NCBI GenBank assembly: GCA_020747015.1
Contig: JAGTJM010000008.1
Coordinates: 186,001 to 250,000, forward strand
DNA length: 64,000 nucleotides
Origin: Pyrenochaeta sp. MPI-SDFR-AT-0127
Lineage: Eukaryota; Ascomycota; Dothideomycetes; Pleosporales; Cucurbitariaceae
Reading direction: 5' to 3'
Shown here in pieces: positions 19,889-30,424 of the stretch. Every line of letters starts with the position of its first letter. Position 1 is the first letter of the stretch. The translations under genes and the position numbers were made by a program. The notes below the pieces were generated by a model that was not told the DNA's origin, ran no database searches, and was given only the letters and a program-made list of their open reading frames with translations.

Positions 19889-22800
19889 CTACAAGTTGTC
19901 CAACATCTTACTCAACGCCAGCCAGTCATTCAACTCATGCCCACTCTCCCTTGCCTTCTGTATGTTGTTGGGTTCGAGAGTTGATTTGCTTCGATCAAGT
20001 GCTGGAAGCGGCTTTTCAACATTAGCCGGCCTCTTGTGTCCAAAGCCACTATCGATCCTTGGAGAAGGGAGCGGTTTCTGCGTCAAGTCAGGAATCGCAG
20101 GCTTCGAAGTCGTAATACCATAAAAGTCAGTAGTTGCGGATCTTGGAATCGTTGCAGTCCTCGGCGTAGTAGCAGGAGTGACTTTCAACGTGGTGGACTG
20201 CTGAGGATTGCTGACTGACCGAGGTGCCGGAGCGGGTCTTGAAGTGATGGTATTAAGTTCTGGTACTTTGGAAGACGGTGGGGTGGTGATCCGCATGCTG
20301 ACCATTGAGGTCTGTTTAGGTAAAGACGTGACAGGAGGTGACATGATCTTAGGGCGAGGCGATAGAAGCGACGGCTTTCTGAAGATTGATAGTTTAGGAG
20401 ACTTCGGTGGTGCCAAGGAGCTCTGAGGGGTTTGCTCAATCTTCTTCTGTCTTTCTTCTCGCTCCCTTTGGAATTTGGCGTTGAACTCCTGTTCTTTTCG
20501 TAGCCTCTCTGACTGCTCCTTTTCTCTTCTCTGTTTTACTTTGGCATCATCCTCCCTTCGCAGCTTCATTCTAGCGTCATAGGCGGCATTCTGTTCTTCT
20601 TGCTTTCGCTTGCGATCCTCATCTCGTCTTTCTTTTTCCTCTGAGTCCTTCAACATCGGAATCAATTTGCTTAACTCTTTCTCTTCCAGGCTGGTGGGGA
20701 GGCAAGCCAGTGGCGTTTCATCCATCACGTTCTTGACATTGGCCTTCGCGCCTGCACGTAGCAACGTCGCAACCACCCTCTTGCTACCACCAACAGCGGC
20801 TGCGTGCAGCGGTGTATTCTTCTCGTTATCCTCAACACTTATTTTGGCACCTCGGCGAAGTAGCACGTCGACAATCTCCCAAAATCCATGCTCCGCAGCA
20901 ACGAAAAGCGGCGTTCGCCCACCCTGGTCCATGCAGTTCACATCCGCGCGCTGTAACAGGAACTCGTCCACCACATCCATCCGGTTCGCCTTGGCAGCAG
21001 AGTGCAACGGGAATCGACCGCCGTAGAATGGTGATGCAATAGATAATTTCGTACCCTTCGTTAGAAGAAGAGTCACAATGTCAATGTCGATTGTTGGCGA
21101 TTCTTCAAGAAGGAATGCCATTGGATGTAAGGACAAGGGCAAGCTGTCCCTCGACACTTGGGGCGATTGGGGCAGTGGCGATGGCGAGCGCCTTGAGCCT
21201 CTTGCAGTGCCAATATTCGGATCAGCGCCAGAATCCAGAATGAGCTTCATCGTATCAAAGATATATTTAGGAGACATTGGTGGTTGCAGTGGGATGTGTC
21301 GCAGGACTGCCCAGAGCATCGAGGTTCCGAGGGGTGATTTAGGCAAAGCATTCACATCAAGGCCCATTGTAAGCATTTGCTTGATATCCTTGTAGGGAAG
21401 AATTGCTGAAAACACAGGATCATCATCCGAGGTTCCAGACTGCCTTCGAAGCGAACCTGCTCGGCGTGCCCATTCATATTGTACTAGGAGCTTCATGATC
21501 TGCTTGTCGACATCCACTGACAGATCGAGTTGTCCTTTACCTGGAGTCCATTCTTTGAACGTGATCATCGCACCGTGTTTGAGCAGGGCTTCAACGAAAG
21601 CAACCTTCCTCAATGTGATTGCATAGTAAAGTGCGTCGCATCTTTGATGATCTTCATGGCTGACGCAGTTCCAACTTGCCCTTCGATCTGCCTTTTGCGT
21701 CAAGAGAACATCGATGACCGGTAAGCCTTCCTCAGGGAGCGTCTTAACGGCCTGAATAAGAGGTGTGGCTCCTGATCGATCACGCATGCTCCTGCTGACC
21801 CCGCGGTCGCAGAACGGAGTAGCGGCAGCAGCGATGTCCTTCCATGTAGAAGGACTCTTGGGTATGCTTCTAGCAATATGGTGGAGCGCGCTCATGCCAT
21901 CTTGGTCCCATGAGTTGATGCTGGGGGGAATTGTGAGCAGCGGTACGATGGCCCATTGATGATTCTTCACAGCAAGAAGAAGCGGCGTGTGCTTGTTCGA
22001 GTCGACAATCATAGTCTCTGCGCGAGCTCGAAGGAGGTGGCGAATCAGTTTCTCTAAACCGTTCGCTGCGGCGAGATGCAACGCCGTTTGATCGTTACAG
22101 TTCGTATTGCGAAGATTAGATACTCTAATCAGCGAGTCTAAATCAGGTTCTTTCTCTTTGTTGCCGTATGTTGCGGCATACAATAAAGGTGTAAGCCCAT
22201 CCAGGTTGTTTTGGCTCGGATTAGCACCTTGCTTCAACAGAACCTCGGTACACGAGCGACTATGTGACGCAAGATGTAATGCCGTGTTTCCATCGTTGTC
22301 TTGTGCATTCACTTTAACTCCAAAATTGATGAGCAGGAGCGCCACCCTTGTATGACCAAACTGCGGGGATACGGCACGATGGAGCAGGGTTTGACCATCC
22401 GGATAGGTCACCATGGCATTCGCGCCATTGTCGAGAAGAGAGTCGAATATAGCGGGCATAGCTTCCGTATCCTGTGCCAGTGGGCTTTCAAATGCGGCTT
22501 GTAGAACGGTTAAACCCTTTGCGTCCCGGACCGACACATCTGCCTTGTTTTTGACAAGTGCCTGAATGACTGCTGCACCAGCACACTCCAGTGCTACAAA
22601 GATTGGCCGCATACCCTTCGCTGTTTTTCGATCCGGATCTGAGCCCTTTTCTAAGAACATTTCAACCAAGCCGGCATCGTCCCTCTTAATCGCCTCGACC
22701 AGCACGGTTGAGTCTGGGTCGCACGCCGCCGAGAAAATGTCAGCAATAAGATCATTGCCAATTGAGAACCGGCCTTGGGTCTTCTGCACATGCTTTAGAA

Positions 22801-23527
22801 GCATCTCTTTCTCTTTTACTAGCTTGTTACGTCTTCCATGCGCAGCGTTGATGATGGCAACGGCTCCATGAAGGTTGTTGGCTTGCAGCGCTGCTTCTGC
22901 AGGAGTCTGACCTTTGGAGTTGAGTGTGTCGTACTTTGCTCCAAGCTTCAGCAGGGCCACTACGGTGGCTAGAGACCCTGACTTCGATGCCGCATAGTGG
23001 AGTACTGTTTCACGTGTTTCCTCTGTCTGGGCTTCAAGGTTTGGTCCATATGGAAGGATAAGGTCGATAAGATCGCTCCGGCCATTCTTGATAGCGATGT
23101 GCAGAGCGGTTTCTCCGCCGTTTTTGTTTGTCGCCTTGATGTCTGCACCAGCTTCCAATAGTATCTTGACAATCCCAATGTGTCCATTGGCAACTGCAAT
23201 ACACAAAGGGGGCTGCCCTGTGCCATCCACATCATCTGGTGACCCACCACTTCGCAGAAAGTGAGAAAGAGCCGCCTCGCGTTGGTGATAAACGGCGTAG
23301 TAGATTGGCGTCCATTGCTTCGAAGGGCTAAAGTCTCCTCCCTGTACTGTTGTTGGTTTCGCGAATTTGCACTTGAGTACCTCGACCGATGTCTGGAGTG
23401 TCGAATTCTTGCGTCTCAGCACACCTGGTTTAGTGCTTTCGTTGTTCAGCTCCAGGCCGACCTGACGAAACGGTACCGGTGCTTCCATTGCACTGTCTGA
23501 AGAGGAAAGACAAGAGCAAGACTTCAT
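19889..23527 (-). CDS. Large ankyrin-repeat protein, 1212 aa
   Basis: A single uninterrupted frame of 1212 residues. After about 70 residues, ankyrin repeats run to roughly residue 930, with many clear consensus pieces (GETALHIAIKNGRSDLIDLIL, GNTALHLASHSRSCTEVLLKQGA, GRTPLFVAAEHGFWEIVDVLLRRGA). A highly charged helical segment follows (RKRKQEEQNAAYDARMKLRR and on), probably coiled coil, then a Ser/Pro/Thr-rich disordered region, and the C-terminus LNDWLALSKMLDNL. There is no NACHT, kinase or membrane domain, so it is probably a scaffold. Ankyrin arrays bind proteins; the partner is unknown. The absence of introns over 3.6 kb is notable beside intron-rich neighbours. Confidence 0.88.
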   Translation of the reverse strand: MKSCSCLSSSDSAMEAPVPFRQVGLELNNESTKPGVLRRKNSTLQTSVEVLKCKFAKPTTVQGGDFSPSKQWTPIYYAVYHQREAALSHFLRSGGSPDDVDGTGQPPLCIAVANGHIGIVKILLEAGADIKATNKNGGETALHIAIKNGRSDLIDLILPYGPNLEAQTEETRETVLHYAASKSGSLATVVALLKLGAKYDTLNSKGQTPAEAALQANNLHGAVAIINAAHGRRNKLVKEKEMLLKHVQKTQGRFSIGNDLIADIFSAACDPDSTVLVEAIKRDDAGLVEMFLEKGSDPDRKTAKGMRPIFVALECAGAAVIQALVKNKADVSVRDAKGLTVLQAAFESPLAQDTEAMPAIFDSLLDNGANAMVTYPDGQTLLHRAVSPQFGHTRVALLLINFGVKVNAQDNDGNTALHLASHSRSCTEVLLKQGANPSQNNLDGLTPLLYAATYGNKEKEPDLDSLIRVSNLRNTNCNDQTALHLAAANGLEKLIRHLLRARAETMIVDSNKHTPLLLAVKNHQWAIVPLLTIPPSINSWDQDGMSALHHIARSIPKSPSTWKDIAAAATPFCDRGVSRSMRDRSGATPLIQAVKTLPEEGLPVIDVLLTQKADRRASWNCVSHEDHQRCDALYYAITLRKVAFVEALLKHGAMITFKEWTPGKGQLDLSVDVDKQIMKLLVQYEWARRAGSLRRQSGTSDDDPVFSAILPYKDIKQMLTMGLDVNALPKSPLGTSMLWAVLRHIPLQPPMSPKYIFDTMKLILDSGADPNIGTARGSRRSPSPLPQSPQVSRDSLPLSLHPMAFLLEESPTIDIDIVTLLLTKGTKLSIASPFYGGRFPLHSAAKANRMDVVDEFLLQRADVNCMDQGGRTPLFVAAEHGFWEIVDVLLRRGAKISVEDNEKNTPLHAAAVGGSKRVVATLLRAGAKANVKNVMDETPLACLPTSLEEKELSKLIPMLKDSEEKERRDEDRKRKQEEQNAAYDARMKLRREDDAKVKQRREKEQSERLRKEQEFNAKFQREREERQKKIEQTPQSSLAPPKSPKLSIFRKPSLLSPRPKIMSPPVTSLPKQTSMVSMRITTPPSSKVPELNTITSRPAPAPRSVSNPQQSTTLKVTPATTPRTATIPRSATTDFYGITTSKPAIPDLTQKPLPSPRIDSGFGHKRPANVEKPLPALDRSKSTLEPNNIQKARESGHELNDWLALSKMLDNL

Positions 23528-24957
23528 CGTGGGAGGGCGGCATCAAAAGTAGCCTACGAAGATATTGAAATTATTAGAGAAACGACGGGAAGAATAGTTC
23601 AAAAGCCAAAAAACGCCAAAGCATGAACGGATGGGTCTTCCATCAAAAGCAACCGTGGTTGTCAGGAAATTGACAGGAACGCTACATCAAGCCCCCCGCT
23701 CAAATTGGACAAGTACCTGAAGCAGAATGGTAGATGGCGCTTTCACGGATCAAGGATCCCCATCGTGCCATTTCACCAGCGTCAGACCGCCAGACGCCGG
23801 GCAACGCAATGTCCACCTGCCAATAACGGTTGGATTTGCGTTTCTTGAACTCACCTGAACCCAATTGCGCCTCAGCTGGCGTCCTGAAGCGGCCAAAGCA
23901 AGTCGCAGCCACGATCAAAGCGACCTCCAGGCCCAGGGATCATCGCCACAGCGCGTCCAAGCGATGCAGCGCGCGCTCAGCTCCCTGCCCCCTGCGCTTC
24001 GAGTCCATAATTCTCACCATTAAGATTCGTGTTCGACAATCGATACACAGCACGTTGCTCTAAGCGCAGGTCGCGCATCGCGTCATCATACGCACCAAGG
24101 CTAACATCGTCCTGTCATTTGGCGGACCGATACCCGAAGTCATCACGCGAAGGCGAAGAAGCAAGCGATGAAGCAAGCGATGAAGCAAGCGACATGCCAA
24201 GAAATTGCCAACTGTTCAACGCCATTGTTGCTTCTGGCGATGATTGACGAAAGTGGAACCAAGGAAGCCGGATGGAGTTGGGGCCGATGGACACTGGTGC
24301 CGCCTGGTAAACACCGCTTGAGGCGTTTTCGGTTCAAGATCCACGTGTTTGTGGCTCGATTGGCTCAGGGGCAAGCCCCACGCATCACATCCTCACGGTC
24401 CATCTCATGTTTGACAGGTCGAACTCTGCATAGGACTCGGCGGCAATTCTGTACGGAAGAATCATTTCCGACTAGAAAAATTCGAGCGCAAGTGAGAGGA
24501 GAACGGAGATTGGAAGAATACTAGATTGCGGACTACTATCGCGTCACTGGGTACCGTTGATGTTGTTGGTCCTGTCACTCACTTGTCATTCTGCGGCTCG
24601 GTGCGCCGTCGGCGGGAGATCGTCTATTTTCGATATTACAGCAAGGATTAAGATTTAAGCCTCACGATAATTGGAAGACGGATGTTGGTGGACAGGAGCG
24701 CAGTGCCGAACGATTGTATTCCTAGTCTATATGTAGATCGATATGAAAATCAAGCAAAAGCGAGGGTAGCAGGATACGAGAAAGCTGAAGATCCAAAGCG
24801 TAAATGATAACGAATCAAAAAAACCATATTTGTTTTCTTTTGCAGGCTATTGCCACTCCTGAAATAAACGCAGACAACATCGCGAATCAATCGTCGTCCC
24901 TGCTCAGCGCTGCTGCACACCCAGACGCACCTCGCAGGGACAGTCCTAAACCCTGCT
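23528..24957. other. Intergenic, no supported gene
   Basis: About 1.4 kb upstream of the ankyrin gene and downstream of the transporter gene. Open frames here (for example 24168-24524, plus) are low-complexity translations without domain text. The stretch includes a three-copy 12-bp tandem repeat at 24158-24193. Confidence 0.45.
24158..24193 (+). repeat. 12-bp tandem repeat, three copies
   Basis: The unit GAAGCAAGCGAT occurs twice exactly and a third time with a terminal C instead of T. It would read as EASD repeats if translated, but no supported gene covers it. Short microsatellite-like array. Confidence 0.8.
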
Positions 24958-26448
24958 TTAGAATTTCACGCCCAACTTCCATCCAACTTGTAGCGCTCGG
25001 CTCCAGATGAAGCAGCCCGATGCGACAACGTAGCAAATAGCAGTCCAGATGACAACACCCCAGTAGTGTCCACCGGCTACCTGGATTAGAGTACCTGCGA
25101 TTGGAATACCTGTAAGAGTACTGAACGAGACGACAGTATAGCAAGTCGCGTAATAACGGCCGTATTGACTTGTGTCGCACAGCTGACCGACGCACACCGG
25201 AGTCAATGAGATGTTCGAGCCTGACGCGAAACCGAAAATGACCGCATACACAATGGATAGTACTTTGATGGCTGTGGCCTCTGCGGATGTTGTGGGAGTG
25301 AGGAGAGACGCCGGCAGCCAGAAAGTGAGCGATGTCGCTGAACAAATGGCCAGTGCAGCAATCATGCTATTGAAGCGTCCTAGCTTGTCTGCTAGAAATC
25401 CTGGTACCCATCGTCCAATACAGCTTCCCGCGTTAAAGATAGCTATGAGCTGGTAAGAGAACTCGGGGCTCATGGCGCCTGTCGATGTCGCGAAAGTCGT
25501 AAGATAGGTAATTGGAACGAAAAGTGCCCATTCCATCATAAAGATACCAACTGTCAAAAGCAGGTACGAGTAATCACGGAAGATGCGGAAATCCGGCATG
25601 ACCGACTGTCCAGGTTTGGCTGGTAGTCGCGAGCGTATGAGTATACAGGCGAAAATGCAACAGAAAACGTTCACAAAGCCAATGATACGGGTGGCCCACG
25701 CGAATCCAACAGCAGGCAAGAGTCGTTGTAGTGCCAATGGGAAGATGACACCTCCAAGAGATCCTCCGGCAGCCGCAATACCTGTAGCGTTACCTCTCTT
25801 CAAGAGGAAGAAGTGGCTGACGGCTGCAAGTGCAGGGGTGAAGATCAGAGACGTTCCAACACCACCAAGGACTCCAAAGACGATGAAGAAGTGCCAATAC
25901 TTCGAGCATAAACCGAGGAGGAACATGGAGGCACATAGCAGGATGCTGCCAGCTAAGACGAGAAGTCTCGGTCCGTGGGCATCAAAAATGGGTCCAATCT
26001 GGAGCCCACAGAAGAATGACAGGAAAACGTACATTGAGAAGATCCAGCTGATCCGGCTTTCGCTGTAGTCCCGCAATTGGTGCTCTGCAATGTAGCTGTG
26101 GTAGACACCCACGCTGTTCATCATGCCCAAACCGGCAACAAGACCCAAAAAGGAGCCCAGCACGACTGACCAGGCCCCAAGGCCACCTTCAGGGTAGGCT
26201 ATCTCTTCATCATTGTGAGAGGATATGGAATACTTCTCTTCATCTCCAGTTGCAGTGGCGTTTCTTGGATTCTCCGTCTTTCTCTCCGATGCCTGGGCAT
26301 CGGCGGCCTGAGTTGGGACACTGCGGCATCTTGTGAGGGAATCAGATGGCGGGATAGTAAATTCGGCGTTGGGAAAGGTATTAACTCTTATGAGTTCGTT
26401 GCGGTCGTAAATTGGTCCTGGCGTGCTGCCGTTGGTTTCGCTGCTCAT
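24958..26448 (-). CDS. Major facilitator transporter, monocarboxylate-transporter-like, 496 aa
   Basis: An intronless frame of 496 residues from the ATG at 26448. A cytosolic N-terminus of about 90 polar residues precedes YPEGGLGAWSVVLGSFLGLVAGLG, the typical first helix of fungal MCT-like (MFS/SLC16) transporters. About twelve hydrophobic helices follow, with the loop DAHGPRLLVLAGSILL after helix 2 and KRGNATGIAAAGGSLGG in helix 5. The mid loop is short and the tail is tiny. Family members move monocarboxylates, riboflavin or secondary metabolites; the cargo is not predictable here. The frame is open 40 codons upstream to 26568, but the ATG at 26448 fits the family length better. Confidence 0.88.
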   Translation of the reverse strand: MSSETNGSTPGPIYDRNELIRVNTFPNAEFTIPPSDSLTRCRSVPTQAADAQASERKTENPRNATATGDEEKYSISSHNDEEIAYPEGGLGAWSVVLGSFLGLVAGLGMMNSVGVYHSYIAEHQLRDYSESRISWIFSMYVFLSFFCGLQIGPIFDAHGPRLLVLAGSILLCASMFLLGLCSKYWHFFIVFGVLGGVGTSLIFTPALAAVSHFFLLKRGNATGIAAAGGSLGGVIFPLALQRLLPAVGFAWATRIIGFVNVFCCIFACILIRSRLPAKPGQSVMPDFRIFRDYSYLLLTVGIFMMEWALFVPITYLTTFATSTGAMSPEFSYQLIAIFNAGSCIGRWVPGFLADKLGRFNSMIAALAICSATSLTFWLPASLLTPTTSAEATAIKVLSIVYAVIFGFASGSNISLTPVCVGQLCDTSQYGRYYATCYTVVSFSTLTGIPIAGTLIQVAGGHYWGVVIWTAICYVVASGCFIWSRALQVGWKLGVKF

Positions 26449-27150
26449 ACGAAGCGCTGAATGGGTGTACGAAGAGTTTCTTCGAGGAAAGTGGGAACGC
26501 ACAAAGCGTTTGCAACGATGTTGGCGTATTTGATGATGGAACAGTTGTGAATCCAGAAGCTCCTCCAATTCCCCGGGAGTACGTTTGTATTCAAATCTCT
26601 ACACCCCCATGGGTCTATGACGTTATCAGGTAAGCAATAGTGAGTGGTTTCCCCGAGAGGCAGGATATACAAAAAGCTGTGGTCCCCGAGCGGTAAAGAG
26701 ATACGAAAGAACCTGGGAATATGGCGGGGTTAATAAAGCATTACCAAGAGCTTCGACTGTGCCGCTTCGAGTTACCGCTGGAGGGTATCCGCCAGCCAGG
26801 ATGGAAAAGTCCCATTGCCCGTGACCTCCGCAAAACTTGATTGGTTGCCATATGACGGCAGACTTCAATCTAGGCGCAAAATTCGTCGGATCATTGGCAC
26901 AATTCGGGTGTCGGCCTTTGCCGATGAAGTTTTTCTCGACAACACCTACTCCGAAGCGGACTATGATTGGTCGAGGGTACCGCAACCGAGACGTCGTTAC
27001 ATAAGTGCTTACAGTTTCCCGTCGGTATGAGAACCAACAGCGCAGCTATATCATGTCAACAGATGCCGTCATCTAGGACGATATTGCGTGTCCTCGACAT
27101 CTGAACGAAATGGTATGGGCATAGTTGCCAATGTCGTCTACATTCGGAAT
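26449..27150. other. Intergenic, no gene seen
   Basis: About 700 nt. It is the promoter side of the transporter gene and the 3' side of the gene at 27151. The open frames overlap each other on both strands and show no domain. Confidence 0.45.
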
Positions 27151-28177
27151 TCAGTCGCAATCGACAAGCGTTTTATATTCCGGAAACAGTGCCATTCGGA
27201 ATTTCTCTCGGAGTTCAGCGGACTCATCCTCACGGAGTTGTTTTGATGGGTGGCCGACCTGGTAAATGAGCTCTGCCGCATCTTTCTCTGGCCAGACGGT
27301 ACCTAGAATATCTTCTGCAACAGATACATTCTTCGATGCATCGGTGGCAGCTTCAAGGATGGCATGCCAAATGTGTACTGGAGACGAGACAGTCGCTTGC
27401 ATTTTTGGCTGTTGTGGAGTTGGGCCAAGCGACACCGCGCTGATGGCGGAATCGTACCGTCCATTGTCTTTCATGTGTTTTGCATAAGGCTCTGTAGGCA
27501 TCTTGCTGATCGTGTTCGTGTGTGCGCTAGATGAATGTGTATGACTCAACTGGAGTAGCTCGAGGAGAAGCTGGCTCTCATCTGGAACATCATTCTTATC
27601 CCTGAAAATGTTATAGCAGTCGTTTGACGGGCATGCCTGGATTGCCATGTGTAGTAGCAGCCAACTACCACGAAACCTCCAACGATCCTCATGTGACATG
27701 TTGCGATCTCGTGATGCATAAGACTCCTTGAGTTTTGATTCTAGGAGCTTGTATAACGTTTCTTGCTGACTTACAATATCTGCATTCTAGTAGGAGGTTA
27801 GCCTAAAGATGTTCTTGGAGCTGGGAGCCTGTATGGCATCAACTTACGTCGCTGTATTTGGTTGATATACTTGTGGCCGCACTTGACCTGACCCCAACCG
27901 AGTCTTCCTGCCGCGATTCAGTGTTCACAGCGGTACTAGTCGAGTCATCGGAATGCCTTTCGACGTGCTGAATAACTATGGGCTCGGCAATAACGGCGTC
28001 GAACTCGACTTCCGGATAAGTTGGCGCGTAGCTCTCTATAAGCCTAGTCGTAAACCTTTGCTTGATCTTGCCGACGTATTTGGACTTGAGGTCTCGAATA
28101 TCGCGACGGATGAGCTTAGAGGTCCAACAGAAATCGTATGGGAGGGCTGATCGAATCATTTTGAAAGTGGCGGCCAT
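27151..28177 (-). CDS. Hypothetical protein, two exons, about 321 aa
   Basis: Exons 27848-28177 and 27151-27786 join over a 61-nt intron (GTAAGT..TACTAG), restoring DNADIVSQQETLYKLLESKLKES. With the first good ATG (28177, context TCAATGG) the product is 321 residues. It is mostly polar, with a Ser/Thr-rich middle and a helical C-terminal part (EKDAAELIYQVGHPSKQLREDESAELREK, split here only by residue type). No signal peptide or membrane helix. I do not recognise the family. The frame is open upstream to 28360 with no ATG, so an additional 5' exon is possible. Confidence 0.6.
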
Positions 28178-29248
28178 TGAAGATGCAATGTCAACAAGGT
28201 AGCTGTGCACATTAGCTAGTGTACCAGAGAGCTTAGTGGCCTGTGTAGTGTCCTGTACTGTCTTTGTGGCTTCACTAAAGTCCAGATGCAATATACAGGA
28301 TTGACTGACCTCTTGAAGAAGATTTTGCGAGTACGTGAGCAAATGGAATGGAGAGCACAACAGGCTGTTTGTTGATCTTCTTCGCGTGGTAAGTCAGGTG
28401 AAGCTCAGTTGCTTTTGCAATATTTGTAGTGTATTTTGAAGGGGTATGTGTGGTGGAAGGCGATGGGTTGTAAGTTGTTGATATAAGGTGTGGAAAACAT
28501 GCACGAGTGAGATCATTGTTTGCTCAATGGAAGGACTGGGAGTCGGAACAACCAGTGTGAAAACTTTTAAATAGAGGCCACTTTCACCAAGGTCAATGTT
28601 AACAAGAGGGGATCTTGTGTACACCCCAGAGTGGCAGAGACGTGCAAGAAGTCAAGGGTGTTGAGCGATATGATAGGGAGATACTATAGTCTTGCAAAAT
28701 AAAGGAGAAGAATTCAGTTGTTGGTGGTAAAGAATTTTGCACGTCTCGGTCACCTTCACCACTATCAACAAACAAATGACAATCTGCGCGATATTCTTGT
28801 ACCACACGACAGGAATTATCTTGAATTCGTCCTCAGGCCAGACTGTCAAAGCAATACTCAACATGAAACTTTGCCCTCCATACTCACCATGCACAATATT
28901 AGCGTGTGCATACTACTAGCAGATAGCCCACCGGTATCTGTCCCCTACTGACCCGATCGGTCCAGCCCAGCAGAAAAGAGCAGCATGCGCTCACACCGAT
29001 AACATTGAAGTACCAAGTTTGTGAATGGGCTGGTCAGTTACTGCGAGGAAGACCAAACACTTTCGTATTTACCAACTTGTGGGTCATGATGATCGAAGCC
29101 ACAATGTATCTTTCGAGAAGCCATATGAGATCGGTATCGTATCGAGGCTCAGTGCACAACAGCGATATATACAATTGCAGACAGGGCGGAACAACAACGC
29201 CGGATGAATCGACTTCGGGTACATCCAAAGGCTGACCTATTCACAAAA
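28178..29248. other. Intergenic, no supported gene
   Basis: Upstream region of the gene at 27151-28177 and downstream of the barrel-protein gene. The stretch near 28400-28520 read on the minus strand looks like a C/A-rich 5' leader. Nothing else supported. Confidence 0.4.
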
Positions 29249-30424
29249 CTACAGCTTCCACTCCAGAGGATCCGTAATATCCAAGACGCCATCTTCCATC
29301 CACCCCCCAAAACTCCACGTCTTCAAGCCTTTCGGAAACCACCTTCCCTCACCCTCCCTCTCATTCCCATTCATCGTCCCATAACCAGACTCGTCGGCGC
29401 CCTTTTTCCCCGTCTCAAGCACTTCAACCCAACAACCCCTTGCCCTGGGTACTTTGGCGTCAATGTCAAATGCCGTCCACCTGTCCGTGCCGACACAAAG
29501 CTCTTCTTCACGCTTGGGGTTGATATCGAAGGTATCGATGGGCGGTGCGCTAATCGCTGCTTGAACTGCAGCCTTGTGTCCTGCGGGCTCAGGAACCGGG
29601 GGCTGAACATGCCCCATGCTGATGGGTACCCATTTCGTGTTTACGGGGATACTCGGCACCCATCTCCAGGGCGTCAGGGTACATGCGAAGAAAGGTGGTG
29701 CGCCGTCGCCCTCCTTGGTACCTGGCGGAAATACCTTGACATCGAGAGAAGCCGGGGGAGCCTGTCCCTTGAGCGTTGGGGGCGCGGAGAAGGAGAAGCG
29801 AGCCAGGTGTTTAGGGATGTTCCAGTTGAGGCGGCCGTTGTATGTGGTTGTGCGCTGGGAGACGTAGATGCGAGATATGCGCAGTGCCTTTTTGGGGATC
29901 TTGGGTACTCCTGTGGATGATGGCTGGGGCACGGTGAAGTTTCCGGGGATGAGGATGAGTTCATCATACGGTCCTGTTGTGGGGGTTAGGATTGAGATAG
30001 AGGCTACTTTCACGACATCATCGGGTCTATGGGGCTAGAGAAGATATTGAAATGGGAATGGAGAGGAGAATGCGTAATCTCGTCCAGCACAGATATAATA
30101 GAGCAGCATTTCAAAGTCGCCGGTGTTCTTTCGGAAGGTATGACATATCCAGAGAGACGACTTCAATGGAAACATGGACACGATCAAAGTGAGACATAAC
30201 CTACCAACAGGCGTATCACTGTACCTCACAATCATCACAGCACCTAGTCCTCCCACAAACGTCCCTAGCCCCTTGTCGGCCCATGCCTCTTCAAGCGGAT
30301 CATAGACGCCCTGCGGCAGCTCGCTCAACTTCAGAAACAGCAAGTAGCTCTCAGCCTTGAGCGTCCAGGGCGCCTTAGCGCGAGGTACGGGATGAACCTC
30401 GGGTTCCGTCACAACGCTGCTCAT
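29249..30424 (-). CDS. Acetoacetate-decarboxylase-like beta-barrel protein, 314 aa
   Basis: Exons 30205-30424 and 29249-29973 flank a long 231-nt intron. The splice restores VRYSDTPVGPYDELILIPGNF, the usual text of the acetoacetate decarboxylase (ADC) barrel fold. The 314-residue protein starts with KAPWTLKAESYLLF..LPQGVYDPLEEA and continues through RISRIYVSQRTTTYNGRLNWNIPKHLARFSF, where the ADC family has its strand-rich core. I see no clear equivalent of the bacterial Schiff-base Lys-Lys pair, so decarboxylase activity should not be assumed; many fungal members have no known function. A longer start at 30574 would add 50 Arg-rich residues and could hint at an organelle-targeted form. Confidence 0.75.

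Noticed and set aside
24029..24247. EASD-repeat small protein.
   Set aside because: Comes from a three-copy 12-bp microsatellite in a frame without other coding signs.
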